Positions 1-7,517 of a stretch of 64,000 bases of DNA are shown here, piece after piece (positions within the stretch are counted from its first letter, which is position 1; every line of letters begins with the position of its first letter). The translations under genes and the position numbers were made by a program. Source of the DNA: Streptomyces lacrimifluminis. GTDB lineage: Bacteria > Actinomycetota > Actinomycetes > Streptomycetales > Streptomycetaceae. The stretch lies in NCBI RefSeq assembly GCF_014646095.1, contig NZ_BMMU01000010.1:33760-97759 (forward strand), given 5' to 3'. The notes below the pieces were generated by a model. The model saw only the letters and a program-made list of their open reading frames with translations, ran no database searches and was not told where the DNA came from.

Positions 1-34
1 CCCCCCCCCCCCCGCCCCCGTTCCCTCCGCTGAT

Positions 35-226
35 TCAGGCCTGCTGCGCTGCTTGCCTTCGGCCCTTCAGCAGGGCGGACCCCGCCCCCAGGGACACGAC
101 ACCCATACCCGCACTGGTCACCAGGCCCTGGGTGCCGCCCATGGCGAAGGGGGCGACCGCGGCCACGGTGAGGTTGAAGAGGAACAGGAACCAGAGGACA
201 GGGCGGGACGAGAGGAGCGACTGCAT
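35..226 (-). CDS. Small two-helix membrane protein, 63 aa
   Basis: The frame is open further upstream, but the ATG at 226 is preceded by a good ribosome site (GGAAGG, 7 nt upstream), so I start there. The product begins MQSLLSSRPVLWFLFLFN and has two hydrophobic stretches (about residues 8-28 and 34-52), the second rich in Gly and Ala, and ends in a short basic tail. It is divergent from the histidine kinase gene at 430. I do not recognise a named family; small membrane proteins of this size are common in Streptomyces. It could be a real conserved protein or a small accessory of the neighbouring two-component system, but nothing in the sequence shows a partnership. Confidence 0.6.
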   Translation of the reverse strand: MQSLLSSRPVLWFLFLFNLTVAAVAPFAMGGTQGLVTSAGMGVVSLGAGSALLKGRRQAAQQA

Positions 227-416
227 GGGATTTCCTTCCGGGGTGGGTGGCTGCTTCCGACCGGTGCGAGCCGAGTGGGGGAGCCGTGAACTGCCGAGAT
301 CAACGATCCCGGCATCCACCCGCCGCCACGAGGGAGTGCTCTCCCGAACCGGTGGTGTAGCGGGCTGCACCACCGTCCGGGAGCCCGGTCTCCCGCGCTC
401 CCGCCGGCCCGTCGCC

Positions 417-422
417 TAGCCT
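417..422 (+). promoter_or_regulatory. Candidate -10 (TAGCCT) for a leaderless sensor-kinase mRNA
   Basis: TAGCCT fits the actinomycete -10 consensus TANNNT and ends 7 nt before the ATG at 430. No Shine-Dalgarno precedes that ATG. This spacing puts the transcription start at or next to the start codon. It is a prediction from sequence only. Confidence 0.45.
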
Positions 423-429
423 GATGACC

Positions 430-1581
430 ATGTGGAAGACACTGCGGCAAGCAGCGCGGGCCACGGTCCAGCTGGTCGCGGTGGCGATCCTGGCCTTCGG
501 CTCGTACATCTTCATCACCGTCCTGCTGATCACGGCCACCGTCTCGCTCGCGGTCGTCGGCATCGGGATGCTCCCCGAGACGGTCCTGCTCATCCGCCGG
601 ATCGCGGGCACCAAGCGGCGGATGGCGACCGAGTGGTCGGGCGTGGAGATCCCCGAGGTGTATCTGCCCATCGAGGGCAGGCTGAAGGAGAAGCTGCGCA
701 TCGTCGTCCGCGACCCCGGTACGCGCACCGACCTGCGCTGGATGCTCGCCCACTACGTGTACGGCGCCCTGCCGCTGCTGATGATCCCGCTCTGGCCGGT
801 GGGTCTGGTCGTCGACGGTGTGTGGTCCGGACTGCTGCGCCGCGAGGCGGTCGTCCTCCCCCTGATCAGCAGGCTCGCCGACCTCGATGCCTCCTGGTCG
901 GCCGCCCTGCTCAAGCCCTCGCCCAAGGCGCGGCTCGCCCTGCGCGTCGAGCAGCTGAAGGCGACCAGGGCCGACGCGGTCGCCGCGCACGGGGCCGAAC
1001 TCCGGCGCATCGAACGGGACCTGCACGACGGCGCCCAGGCCCGTCTGGTCTCCCTGTCCATGCGGATCGGCCTCGCGAAACGGGCCTACGACCGTGACCC
1101 GGACGCCGCCCGCAAGCTGCTGGAGGACGCCCAGGACCAGGCCGAGGAGGCGCTGACCGAGCTGCGCAACGTGGTGCGCGGCATCCATCCGCCGATCCTC
1201 ACGGACCGGGGGCTGGTGGGTGCCGTACGGGCCCTGGCGTCGAGCAGCGGCCTGGAGGTCGGGGTGGTCGACGACGGTGTCGAGGACGGCGTACGGGCGC
1301 CCGCGGCGGTGGAGGCCGCCGCGTACTTCGTGATCGCCGAGGCGCTGACGAACGCGTCGAAGTACAGCGGCTCGCCGACCGCCTGGGTCGAACTCGCCCG
1401 CGTACCAAGAGGGTTGAAGGTCCGGGTGGGCGACCACGGCAAGGGCGGCGCCGACGAGAGGGGCGGCACCGGACTGCTGGGGATGCGCCGCCGGGTGGCC
1501 GCGCTGGACGGCAGCGTGGACGTGTCGAGCCCGGTAGGGGGGCCGACCGTGATCGAGGTGGAACTGCCCTGCGTATGGTGA
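430..1581 (+). CDS. Sensor histidine kinase (NarL/DesK type, HisKA_3)
   Basis: Membrane histidine kinase, 383 aa from the ATG at 430; an in-frame ATG at 424 is possible but 430 fits the leaderless promoter better. The N-terminal half has four hydrophobic segments (about residues 12-60 and 105-135), resembling the putative sensor domain found in Streptomyces kinases. The H-box ERDLHDGAQARLV carries the phospho-accepting His at about residue 199, typical of HisKA_3. The ATPase has an N-box (EALTNASKYS, near 307) and a G-box (GTGLLGMRRR, near 347). A response regulator gene follows 52 bp downstream, so the two form a two-component pair. The signal sensed is unknown. Confidence 0.92.
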   Translation: MWKTLRQAARATVQLVAVAILAFGSYIFITVLLITATVSLAVVGIGMLPETVLLIRRIAGTKRRMATEWSGVEIPEVYLPIEGRLKEKLRIVVRDPGTRTDLRWMLAHYVYGALPLLMIPLWPVGLVVDGVWSGLLRREAVVLPLISRLADLDASWSAALLKPSPKARLALRVEQLKATRADAVAAHGAELRRIERDLHDGAQARLVSLSMRIGLAKRAYDRDPDAARKLLEDAQDQAEEALTELRNVVRGIHPPILTDRGLVGAVRALASSSGLEVGVVDDGVEDGVRAPAAVEAAAYFVIAEALTNASKYSGSPTAWVELARVPRGLKVRVGDHGKGGADERGGTGLLGMRRRVAALDGSVDVSSPVGGPTVIEVELPCVW

Positions 1582-1633
1582 GGGCGACCGCCGCACAGCC
1601 GGCGGGCTGGACCGGATCGAGAACAGGACCGTC

Positions 1634-2278
1634 ATGCGCGTAGTGATCGCCGAGGACAACGCCCTGCTGAGACAAGGCCTCGTCCTGCTGCTGACGTCGG
1701 CCGGTCACGAGGTCCTGGCCGAAGTGGGCAGCGGCCCCGAGGTACTGCCGGCCCTCCTCGAACACCGCCCGGACGCCGCGGTCCTGGACGTCCGGATGCC
1801 TCCCGGCTTCCGCGACGAGGGTCTGCGCGCGGCGCTGGAGGCGAGGGCGCGGATCCCCGGCCTCCCGGTGCTGGTCCTCTCCCAGTACGTGGAGGAGTCG
1901 TACGCGGCGGAGCTGCTGGGTGGCGGTGCGAGCGGCGTCGGCTACCTCCTGAAGGACCGCGTGGGCAGGGTCGACGAGTTCCTCGACGCCCTGGACCGCG
2001 TCGCCGCCGGCGGCACGGCCCTCGACCCCGAAGTCGTCACCGAGCTCCTCACCCGCCGCCGCGACTCCCCCCTCGACTCCCTCACCCCGCGCGAGCGCGA
2101 GGTCCTCAAGCTGATGGCGGAGGGCCACGACAACACGACGATCGCCAAGACCCTGGTGGTCACGGACCGCTCGGTCAGCAAACACATCGGCAACGTGTTC
2201 CTGAAGCTGGGCCTGCCCCCGAGCGACAGCGGACATCGCCGGGTACTGGCGGTACTGGCGTATCTGAACAACCAGTAG
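1634..2278 (+). CDS. LuxR/NarL-family response regulator
   Basis: 214 aa response regulator, partner of the kinase just upstream. The receiver domain (residues 1-120) begins MRVVIAEDNALLRQG with the acidic pair for metal binding, and has the phospho-accepting Asp52 in LDVRMPPG and the conserved Lys in YLLKDRV. The C-terminal LuxR-type helix-turn-helix (about 148-210) starts LTPREREVLKLMAEG. Phosphorylation by the kinase presumably controls DNA binding; the target genes cannot be read from the window, although the adjacent small membrane protein gene is a natural candidate. Confidence 0.93.
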   Translation: MRVVIAEDNALLRQGLVLLLTSAGHEVLAEVGSGPEVLPALLEHRPDAAVLDVRMPPGFRDEGLRAALEARARIPGLPVLVLSQYVEESYAAELLGGGASGVGYLLKDRVGRVDEFLDALDRVAAGGTALDPEVVTELLTRRRDSPLDSLTPREREVLKLMAEGHDNTTIAKTLVVTDRSVSKHIGNVFLKLGLPPSDSGHRRVLAVLAYLNNQ

Positions 2279-2282
2279 GAGC

Positions 2283-2450
2283 CGGCCACCGGTTGGCCAG
2301 GCTGCGCGCCAGCGTCTCCAACTCCGGCGCGTGCAGCACCCGTTCGCCGAAACCCGGCAGGGGTACGTGCAACGGCCCGGTCCAACGGGCGGGGATGCCG
2401 GTGACGCCGTACACCGCGCCCGCGGTGCGGCTAGGGTGCCGTCGTCCCCG
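2283..2450 (-). pseudogene. C-terminal remnant of an ADP-ribosylglycohydrolase
   Basis: Between the response regulator and galE, the minus strand reads GAVYGVTGIPARWTGPLHVP followed by LPGFGERVLHAPELETLA. This closely resembles the C-terminus of ADP-ribosylglycohydrolase (DraG-like) proteins, where a GAVYG motif is followed by IPxRW and PLH. Just upstream, in another minus-strand frame, GDDGTLAA looks like the preceding DTDT-AA metal-binding motif, so a frameshift lies near 2430. The rest of the gene is missing, replaced by the 3' end of galE. I infer a truncated, frameshifted relic of about 50 codons. The family call rests on a short segment. Confidence 0.5.
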
Positions 2451-3417
2451 CCTCCGGATGCAGGCGCGTCCAGCCCTCCCACGCCGAGGTGATCATGTCC
2501 TGGACATCGTGTTTCGCCTTCCAGCCCAGTTCTGTGGCGATGCGGTCGGCCGAGGCGACGACCCTTGCCGGGTCGCCCGGGCGGCGCGGGGTCACGACCG
2601 GGGCCAGGGCGCGGCCCGTGACGTCGTTCACGAGGTCGATCATCTCGCGGACCGAAACGCCCTCCCCCCGGCCGATGTTGAGGGTGAGTTCGCGGCCCGG
2701 TGCCGCCTCCAGCGCCCGGGCCGTCGCCACATGGGCCTCCGCCAGGTCCATCACGTGGATGTAGTCCCGGACGCAGGTGCCGTCCGGGGTCGGGTAGTCG
2801 TCGCCGAAGACGCGCGGGGGCTCATGGGCCGTCAGACGTTCGAAGATCATGGGGATGATGTTGAAGACGCCCACGTCCGCCAGCTCCGGGGCCGCCGCTC
2901 CCGCCACGTTGAAGTAGCGGAGGGAGGCTGTGGCGAGACCCGTCGCCCGGCCCGTCGCGCGGACCAGCCACTCACCCGCCAGTTTCGTCTCGCCGTACGG
3001 GCTCATCGGCTCGCACGGCGTGTCCTCCGTCACCAGGTTCACGTCCGGCATGCCGTACACCGCCGCCGAGGACGAGAACACGAACGACGGGACGCGGGCC
3101 GCCGTGACCGCGTCCAGCAGGACGCGCAGTCCCTCCACGTTCTCCCGGTAGTAGTGCAGGGGGCGGTCCACCGACTCGCCCACCTGCTTCTTCGCCGCCA
3201 GATGGACCACGCCCGTCACCTGGTGATCCCCCATGGCACGCGCCACCCGCTCACCGTCCAGGGTCGAGCCGACCACCAGCGGTACGCCGTCCGGCACGCG
3301 CTCGGCGATTCCGGTGGACAGGTCGTCGTACACCACGGTCCGTTCGCCCGCTTCGGTCATCGCGCGCACGATGTGCGCCCCGATGTAGCCGGCGCCGCCG
3401 GTGATCAGCCAGGTCAT
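2431..3417 (-). CDS. galE: UDP-glucose 4-epimerase
   Basis: 328 aa, a normal length for GalE. It interconverts UDP-glucose and UDP-galactose in the cytoplasm, for the Leloir pathway and for surface glycans. The NAD-binding Rossmann motif is at the N-terminus (GGAGYIGAHIVRAM). The catalytic SDR residues appear as Ser-Ser-Ala in FSSSAAVYG and the YxxxK motif in SPYGETKLAGEW. NVAGA and the C-terminal GRGEGVSVREM are typical of extended SDR epimerases. The ATG at 3417 has a GAGGGGG ribosome site 10 nt upstream. It is followed on the same strand by a decayed gene and flanked upstream by membrane glycosyltransferases. Confidence 0.95.
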   Translation of the reverse strand: MTWLITGGAGYIGAHIVRAMTEAGERTVVYDDLSTGIAERVPDGVPLVVGSTLDGERVARAMGDHQVTGVVHLAAKKQVGESVDRPLHYYRENVEGLRVLLDAVTAARVPSFVFSSSAAVYGMPDVNLVTEDTPCEPMSPYGETKLAGEWLVRATGRATGLATASLRYFNVAGAAAPELADVGVFNIIPMIFERLTAHEPPRVFGDDYPTPDGTCVRDYIHVMDLAEAHVATARALEAAPGRELTLNIGRGEGVSVREMIDLVNDVTGRALAPVVTPRRPGDPARVVASADRIATELGWKAKHDVQDMITSAWEGWTRLHPEAGTTAP

Positions 3418-3491
3418 CTGCGGCCGCCCCCTCGTGTGGTCGGGTGATCGGTTGGTCGATCGGTGGGTTGTACTTTGTCAGCTAACTCCCG

Positions 3492-4748
3492 TTAAGGCGC
3501 ACTAAGTTCCCGCTCGGGCCGCGGACGAACGAAAGAAGGGGCCGGAGGCGGAAGCACGGCCGGGCGGGCCGAGCGCCACAGCCGTACGAAGGACAGGATC
3601 GCCGCCGCGGCCAGCAGACCGTTGCGTACGACCATCACCGTCACCCCCGTCCAGGTGCAGTGCACGACCTCGGCGTACAGGACCGGGTAGTCGAGTCCGC
3701 TGACCGCCGAGGCCGCCAGCAGCAGCCACGCCACCGGGCGCTGGCTGGTGCACCGCGAGGTCAGGCACACGGCGGCCAGTCCGAGCAGCCAGACCAGGTA
3801 CTGCGGGCTGATCACCCGGCTGGTGACCGTGAAGAGGAGTACGGCCGTCAGCGCCGCGTCGAACGGAGTCGCCTCCGTCCAGTGCCGGGCCCGCACCCGC
3901 CACAGCAGCAGAACACCGAACGCCACGGCCGTCAGGGCGAGGGACAGCGCGGCCACCGCCGAGACGTACGGGCCCACGAACTCCATCGCGCCGTACTGGT
4001 AGCGCACGCGCCCCTCCCACCCGGCGCGCGTGGCGAGGGAGAGCGCGGTGCCGCCGAACGACTCGATCTGCACGCCCCGACCGCCCTGCTGACGCAGGAA
4101 GGAGAGGGGATTGCTGAAGGCCACCGCCAGGAGCGCCAGCGCCGCCGTCGCCGTGACCGTCGCGGACGTCCACGCCGACCGGGTCGTACGGCCCTTCGGC
4201 ATACCCAGCAGTACCAGCGCGGGCCAGACCTTCACCAGGGCACCCAGTGCCGCGAACGCGCCGCACGCGCGCGGGGAGCGCGACAACGTCAACAGGGAGA
4301 TGACGGCGAACGCCGTGACCTGCACGTCGTAGCGCGCGAGCGGCACATGGAGGAGAAGCGGCAGGCTCGCCGTCCAGTACACGGCACCACGCAGTGAACG
4401 GCCCGGACGCCTCCCCGCGCGCGTGAGGGCCAGCAGGATCAGGAGGTCGGCGGCGAGCGTGAGCGCCACGAACGCCTCGAAATACGTCAGCGTCGGCAGC
4501 AGTGCGGGCGACAGCAGCACCGGACCCGCGCCCGGCGGGTACTGCCACAGCCTGTCGTCCGCCGGGAACGTGCCCTGGGTGAGGACGCCGTACCAGCGGA
4601 AGTACAGCCGCTGCACCTCACGCGCCACCGCGCCGCCGCCGAGCAGCGGGAGGTCGTCGTGGACCAGCAGCCACAGCATCAGCGCCCGGGAGGCGGCCCA
4701 GCCGGCGGCGAGGGTGAGGAGGCGGGCGAGGGGGGCGGGGGGTCTCGT
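3492..4748 (-). CDS. GT87-like polytopic membrane glycosyltransferase
   Basis: About 418 aa from the GTG at 4748 (VTRPPAPLARLLTL); a longer version from 4802 adds 18 hydrophilic residues and is less likely. There are roughly ten hydrophobic helices and a first-loop acidic region, plus SRVISPQYLVWLLGL near the C-terminus. These are characteristic of the DUF2029/GT87 family, polyprenyl-phosphate-mannose or arabinose dependent enzymes of the actinobacterial envelope. It is divergent from another membrane glycosyltransferase at 4857 and shares a short promoter region with it. Substrate is unknown. The family is likely; the specific reaction is not. Confidence 0.75.
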   Translation of the reverse strand, partial: TRPPAPLARLLTLAAGWAASRALMLWLLVHDDLPLLGGGAVAREVQRLYFRWYGVLTQGTFPADDRLWQYPPGAGPVLLSPALLPTLTYFEAFVALTLAADLLILLALTRAGRRPGRSLRGAVYWTASLPLLLHVPLARYDVQVTAFAVISLLTLSRSPRACGAFAALGALVKVWPALVLLGMPKGRTTRSAWTSATVTATAALALLAVAFSNPLSFLRQQGGRGVQIESFGGTALSLATRAGWEGRVRYQYGAMEFVGPYVSAVAALSLALTAVAFGVLLLWRVRARHWTEATPFDAALTAVLLFTVTSRVISPQYLVWLLGLAAVCLTSRCTSQRPVAWLLLAASAVSGLDYPVLYAEVVHCTWTGVTVMVVRNGLLAAAAILSFVRLWRSARPAVLPPPAPSFVRPRPERELSAP

Positions 4749-4856
4749 CACGGCGGGATCGTAAGCCGCAGGAAGGGAACATTCACGGCAATTCATCACC
4801 AATCGCCAACAATGGTTGTCTCATCGCACAAAATCAGGCCCGTGATCAACAGACCG

Positions 4857-6365
4857 ATGAACAAGGAGATGAACAAGAAGACAGCCGCCGTCGCGGTCCC
4901 CGTGATCCCCATGGCCGTCATGCTGGCGTTCGGCTGCTGGGGGCTCGACCGGGGCGGCATATGGCGCGACGAGGCGGCCACCTTCCAGGTCGCGCGGCGC
5001 ACGGTGCCGCAGATCTGGCGGCTGCTGCACGAGGTCGACGCCGTGCACGGCCTCTACTACCTGCTCATGCGGCCCGTCCTCGCCGTCCATCCGGGCGAGA
5101 TCCTCCTGCGGCTTCCGTCCGTCCTCGCCGCAGCCGCCACCGCCGGCCTCGTCGCGGCCCTCGGCGCCCGTCTGGCCCGCCCGCGCGTCGGCCTCTGGGC
5201 CGGTCTGCTGTACGCGGTCAACCCGATGGTCGGTCACTACGCCCAGGAGGGCCGGTCGTACGCCATGGTCGCCGCCGGCGCGGCCGGGGCGACGCTGCTG
5301 CTGGTCCGGGCGGTCGGGGGCCGCTCCTGGGTGCCGTACGGCGTGGTCGTCGCCGTCACCTGTCTCCTCCACGAGTTCGCCGTACTGCTGCTCCTCGCGC
5401 ACGCCGTGACCCTCGCGCTCGTCCGCGTCCCCCGGCGGGTGTGGGCGGGCTGGCTGTGCGCGGCCGGCGCTGTGGCGTCGACGCTGCTCCCGCTGGCGCT
5501 GCTCTCGCACGCCCAGTCGGCACAGGTGGCGTGGCTGCGGCCACCCGGCCGGCACAGTGTGGACCACCTCGTACGCCAGTTCGCCGGCCCGACGGACGAG
5601 GTTCTCGCGCCCTGTCTGATCCTCATCTACGTCGCGTCGAGTCGCCCATGGGGTCAACACCCGGGCCGTGGCCCGACCCTCCCCGCCGTCGCCCTCCCGC
5701 TGCTCGTCGTACCGCCCGTGCTCCTCATGACCGTCTCCCAGTGGTCACCGCTCTACGACGCCCGTTACGTCCTGTACGCCCTCGCCGGGGCCCCTCTTCT
5801 CGTCGCCGCCGGGGCCGACCGCATCGCGCGGGCGCTGCCGCGCCTGCCCCGGGTGACCGTCACCCTGGCCGGGGTCCTCGCCGTGGCCCTCGTCTGCGCG
5901 CACCAGCTGCCACTGCTCCGGCAGGACCGTTCCATGGCTCAGCGCGGCGGCGACAACCTGGCCGTCGCCTCCGCGCTCGCGGCCCGTGAACTGCGCCCCG
6001 GTGACCCGGTGCTGTTCCTGCCGGCCATCGGACGGCGCTCGGCACTGGCGTACCCGAAGGGGTTCCGCGGCACCCGGGACGTGGCACTCGCCGAGTCCGC
6101 GCCCCTGTCCGGCACGCTGTACGGCGTCGAGACGAACCCGGCCGCGCTACGGCGGCGACTGGCGGGACTGGACCACGTATGGCTGGTCGCGGAACCGTAC
6201 GCCCTACGCCCGACCTGGCACCCGGCCGACCCGACCGAACGGACCAAACTGACGGTGGTGAGGGAGGAGTTCGAGCCGCGCCGGGAGTTCAGGGGCAGCG
6301 GCGTAACGCTGCAACTCTACGAACGCAGGCTCACGCCGGCGCCCCGACGCGGGGGCGCCCCGTAG
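4857..6365 (+). CDS. GT39-like (PMT family) membrane glycosyltransferase
   Basis: About 502 aa. The start is uncertain: in-frame ATGs lie at 4812, 4857 and 4869 and none has a well-spaced ribosome site. After the first helix comes GGIWRDEAATF, the DE-containing first loop typical of the GT39/ArnT-like dolichyl/polyprenyl-phosphate-mannose mannosyltransferases. This is followed by about ten membrane helices and a soluble C-terminal extracytoplasmic part (about 360-500) with RSALAYPKGFRG. It probably transfers a sugar from a lipid carrier to a surface acceptor. A copy of a common Streptomyces intergenic repeat lies right at its 3' end. Confidence 0.75.
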   Translation: MNKEMNKKTAAVAVPVIPMAVMLAFGCWGLDRGGIWRDEAATFQVARRTVPQIWRLLHEVDAVHGLYYLLMRPVLAVHPGEILLRLPSVLAAAATAGLVAALGARLARPRVGLWAGLLYAVNPMVGHYAQEGRSYAMVAAGAAGATLLLVRAVGGRSWVPYGVVVAVTCLLHEFAVLLLLAHAVTLALVRVPRRVWAGWLCAAGAVASTLLPLALLSHAQSAQVAWLRPPGRHSVDHLVRQFAGPTDEVLAPCLILIYVASSRPWGQHPGRGPTLPAVALPLLVVPPVLLMTVSQWSPLYDARYVLYALAGAPLLVAAGADRIARALPRLPRVTVTLAGVLAVALVCAHQLPLLRQDRSMAQRGGDNLAVASALAARELRPGDPVLFLPAIGRRSALAYPKGFRGTRDVALAESAPLSGTLYGVETNPAALRRRLAGLDHVWLVAEPYALRPTWHPADPTERTKLTVVREEFEPRREFRGSGVTLQLYERRLTPAPRRGGAP

Positions 6366-6408
6366 GGGCGCGGGGAACTGCGCGACCAGCCACGACGGCG
6401 CGGCAGCC
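6364..6408. repeat. Copy of a high-copy Streptomyces intergenic repeat
   Basis: The block GGGGCGCGGGGAACTGCGCG followed by ACCAGCCACGACGG, immediately after the stop codon of the upstream gene, matches a short sequence I remember as recurring after genes across Streptomyces genomes. It is not part of either flanking coding region. Its role (terminator, mRNA stability or selfish repeat) is unknown. Confidence 0.5.
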
Positions 6409-6429
6409 GACCGACACACCTCAGCCTTT

Positions 6430-6462
<33 letters not shown>

Positions 6463-6465
6463 CGC

Positions 6466-6924
6466 CTACGCGTCCAGCGCCGCCGCGTCCAGGGCGACGG
6501 TGAGCTCGTCCAGGCGAGCCCGCAACGCCCGGATCTCGTCCACGTCGAAACTGGTCGCCGCGACGATCCGGCGCGGCACCTGAAGTGCCCGCTCGCGCAG
6601 CGCGAGCCCCTCCTCGGTCGCCCGCACCTCCACCGACCGCTCGTCCCGGGCGCTGCGCTCGCGCCGGACGAGACCGGCCGTCTCCAGTCGCTTGAGCAGC
6701 GGTGACAGCGTGCCGGAGTCGAGGCGCAGGTGTTCGCCGACCTTCTTCACGGGCAGCTGTCCGTGCTCCCACAGCACGAGCATCACCAGGTACTGGGGGT
6801 AGGTGAGCCCGAGGTCCTTGAGGACCACGCGATAGACGCCGTTGAAGGCGCGCGACGCCGCGTTCAGGGAGAAGCAGATCTGCTGGTCGAGACGGAGGAA
6901 GTCCTCGGCGGAGGTTGCTGACAT
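6466..6924 (-). CDS. ohrR: OhrR, organic-peroxide-sensing MarR repressor
   Basis: 152 aa from the ATG at 6924 (MSATSAEDFLRLDQQICF). A GGAGG lies directly before the ATG and GAGG about 17 nt upstream; the longer frame from 6966 would read through the operator and is rejected. The lone reactive cysteine is Cys17 in QQICFSLNAASRAF, the peroxide-sensing residue of OhrR. The winged helix follows (LPVKKVGEHLRLDSGTLSPL, then LLKRLETAGLVRRERS). It is divergent from ohr with a shared palindromic operator. By family precedent, oxidation of Cys17 by organic hydroperoxides releases DNA and derepresses both genes. Confidence 0.93.
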   Translation of the reverse strand: MSATSAEDFLRLDQQICFSLNAASRAFNGVYRVVLKDLGLTYPQYLVMLVLWEHGQLPVKKVGEHLRLDSGTLSPLLKRLETAGLVRRERSARDERSVEVRATEEGLALRERALQVPRRIVAATSFDVDEIRALRARLDELTVALDAAALDA

Positions 6925-6956
6925 ACCTCCACGATACCTCTTTGCCCACCATCTAG

Positions 6957-6976
6957 TTGTGCACAATTGAATTGTG
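6957..6976. promoter_or_regulatory. OhrR operator between ohrR and ohr
   Basis: The divergent spacer holds a perfect inverted repeat CACAATT-G-AATTGTG (6962-6976), overlapped by a second perfect palindrome TTGTGCACAA (6957-6966). The known OhrR sites of actinomycetes and bacilli have the form TACAATT-AATTGTA, so the first repeat fits well. It lies 30-40 bp upstream of ohrR and about 100 bp upstream of ohr, and should cover both promoters. Confidence 0.8.
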
Positions 6977-7072
6977 TGCTCTACTTATCTTCGTCAAGGA
7001 GCCCCCAGAAGGCTCCGGCAAGAAGCTAAAGAAGCTCTGATGTTGATGAGCTCGATGAGAGGGACGGGTTCC

Positions 7073-7486
<414 letters not shown>

Positions 7487-7517
7487 TACGCCGCTCGGTC
7501 CATCGAGCAGGACGTGA

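Noticed and set aside
1..13. Run of 13 C residues at the left edge
   Set aside because: A homopolymer beside a gene end in a G/C-rich genome; may be natural or a sequencing artefact, with no evident function.
118..1659. Long minus-strand frame of 513 codons opposite the histidine kinase gene
   Set aside because: It is antisense to a kinase with intact motifs and is Arg/Pro/Gly-rich with no domain; such frames arise from high GC at third positions.
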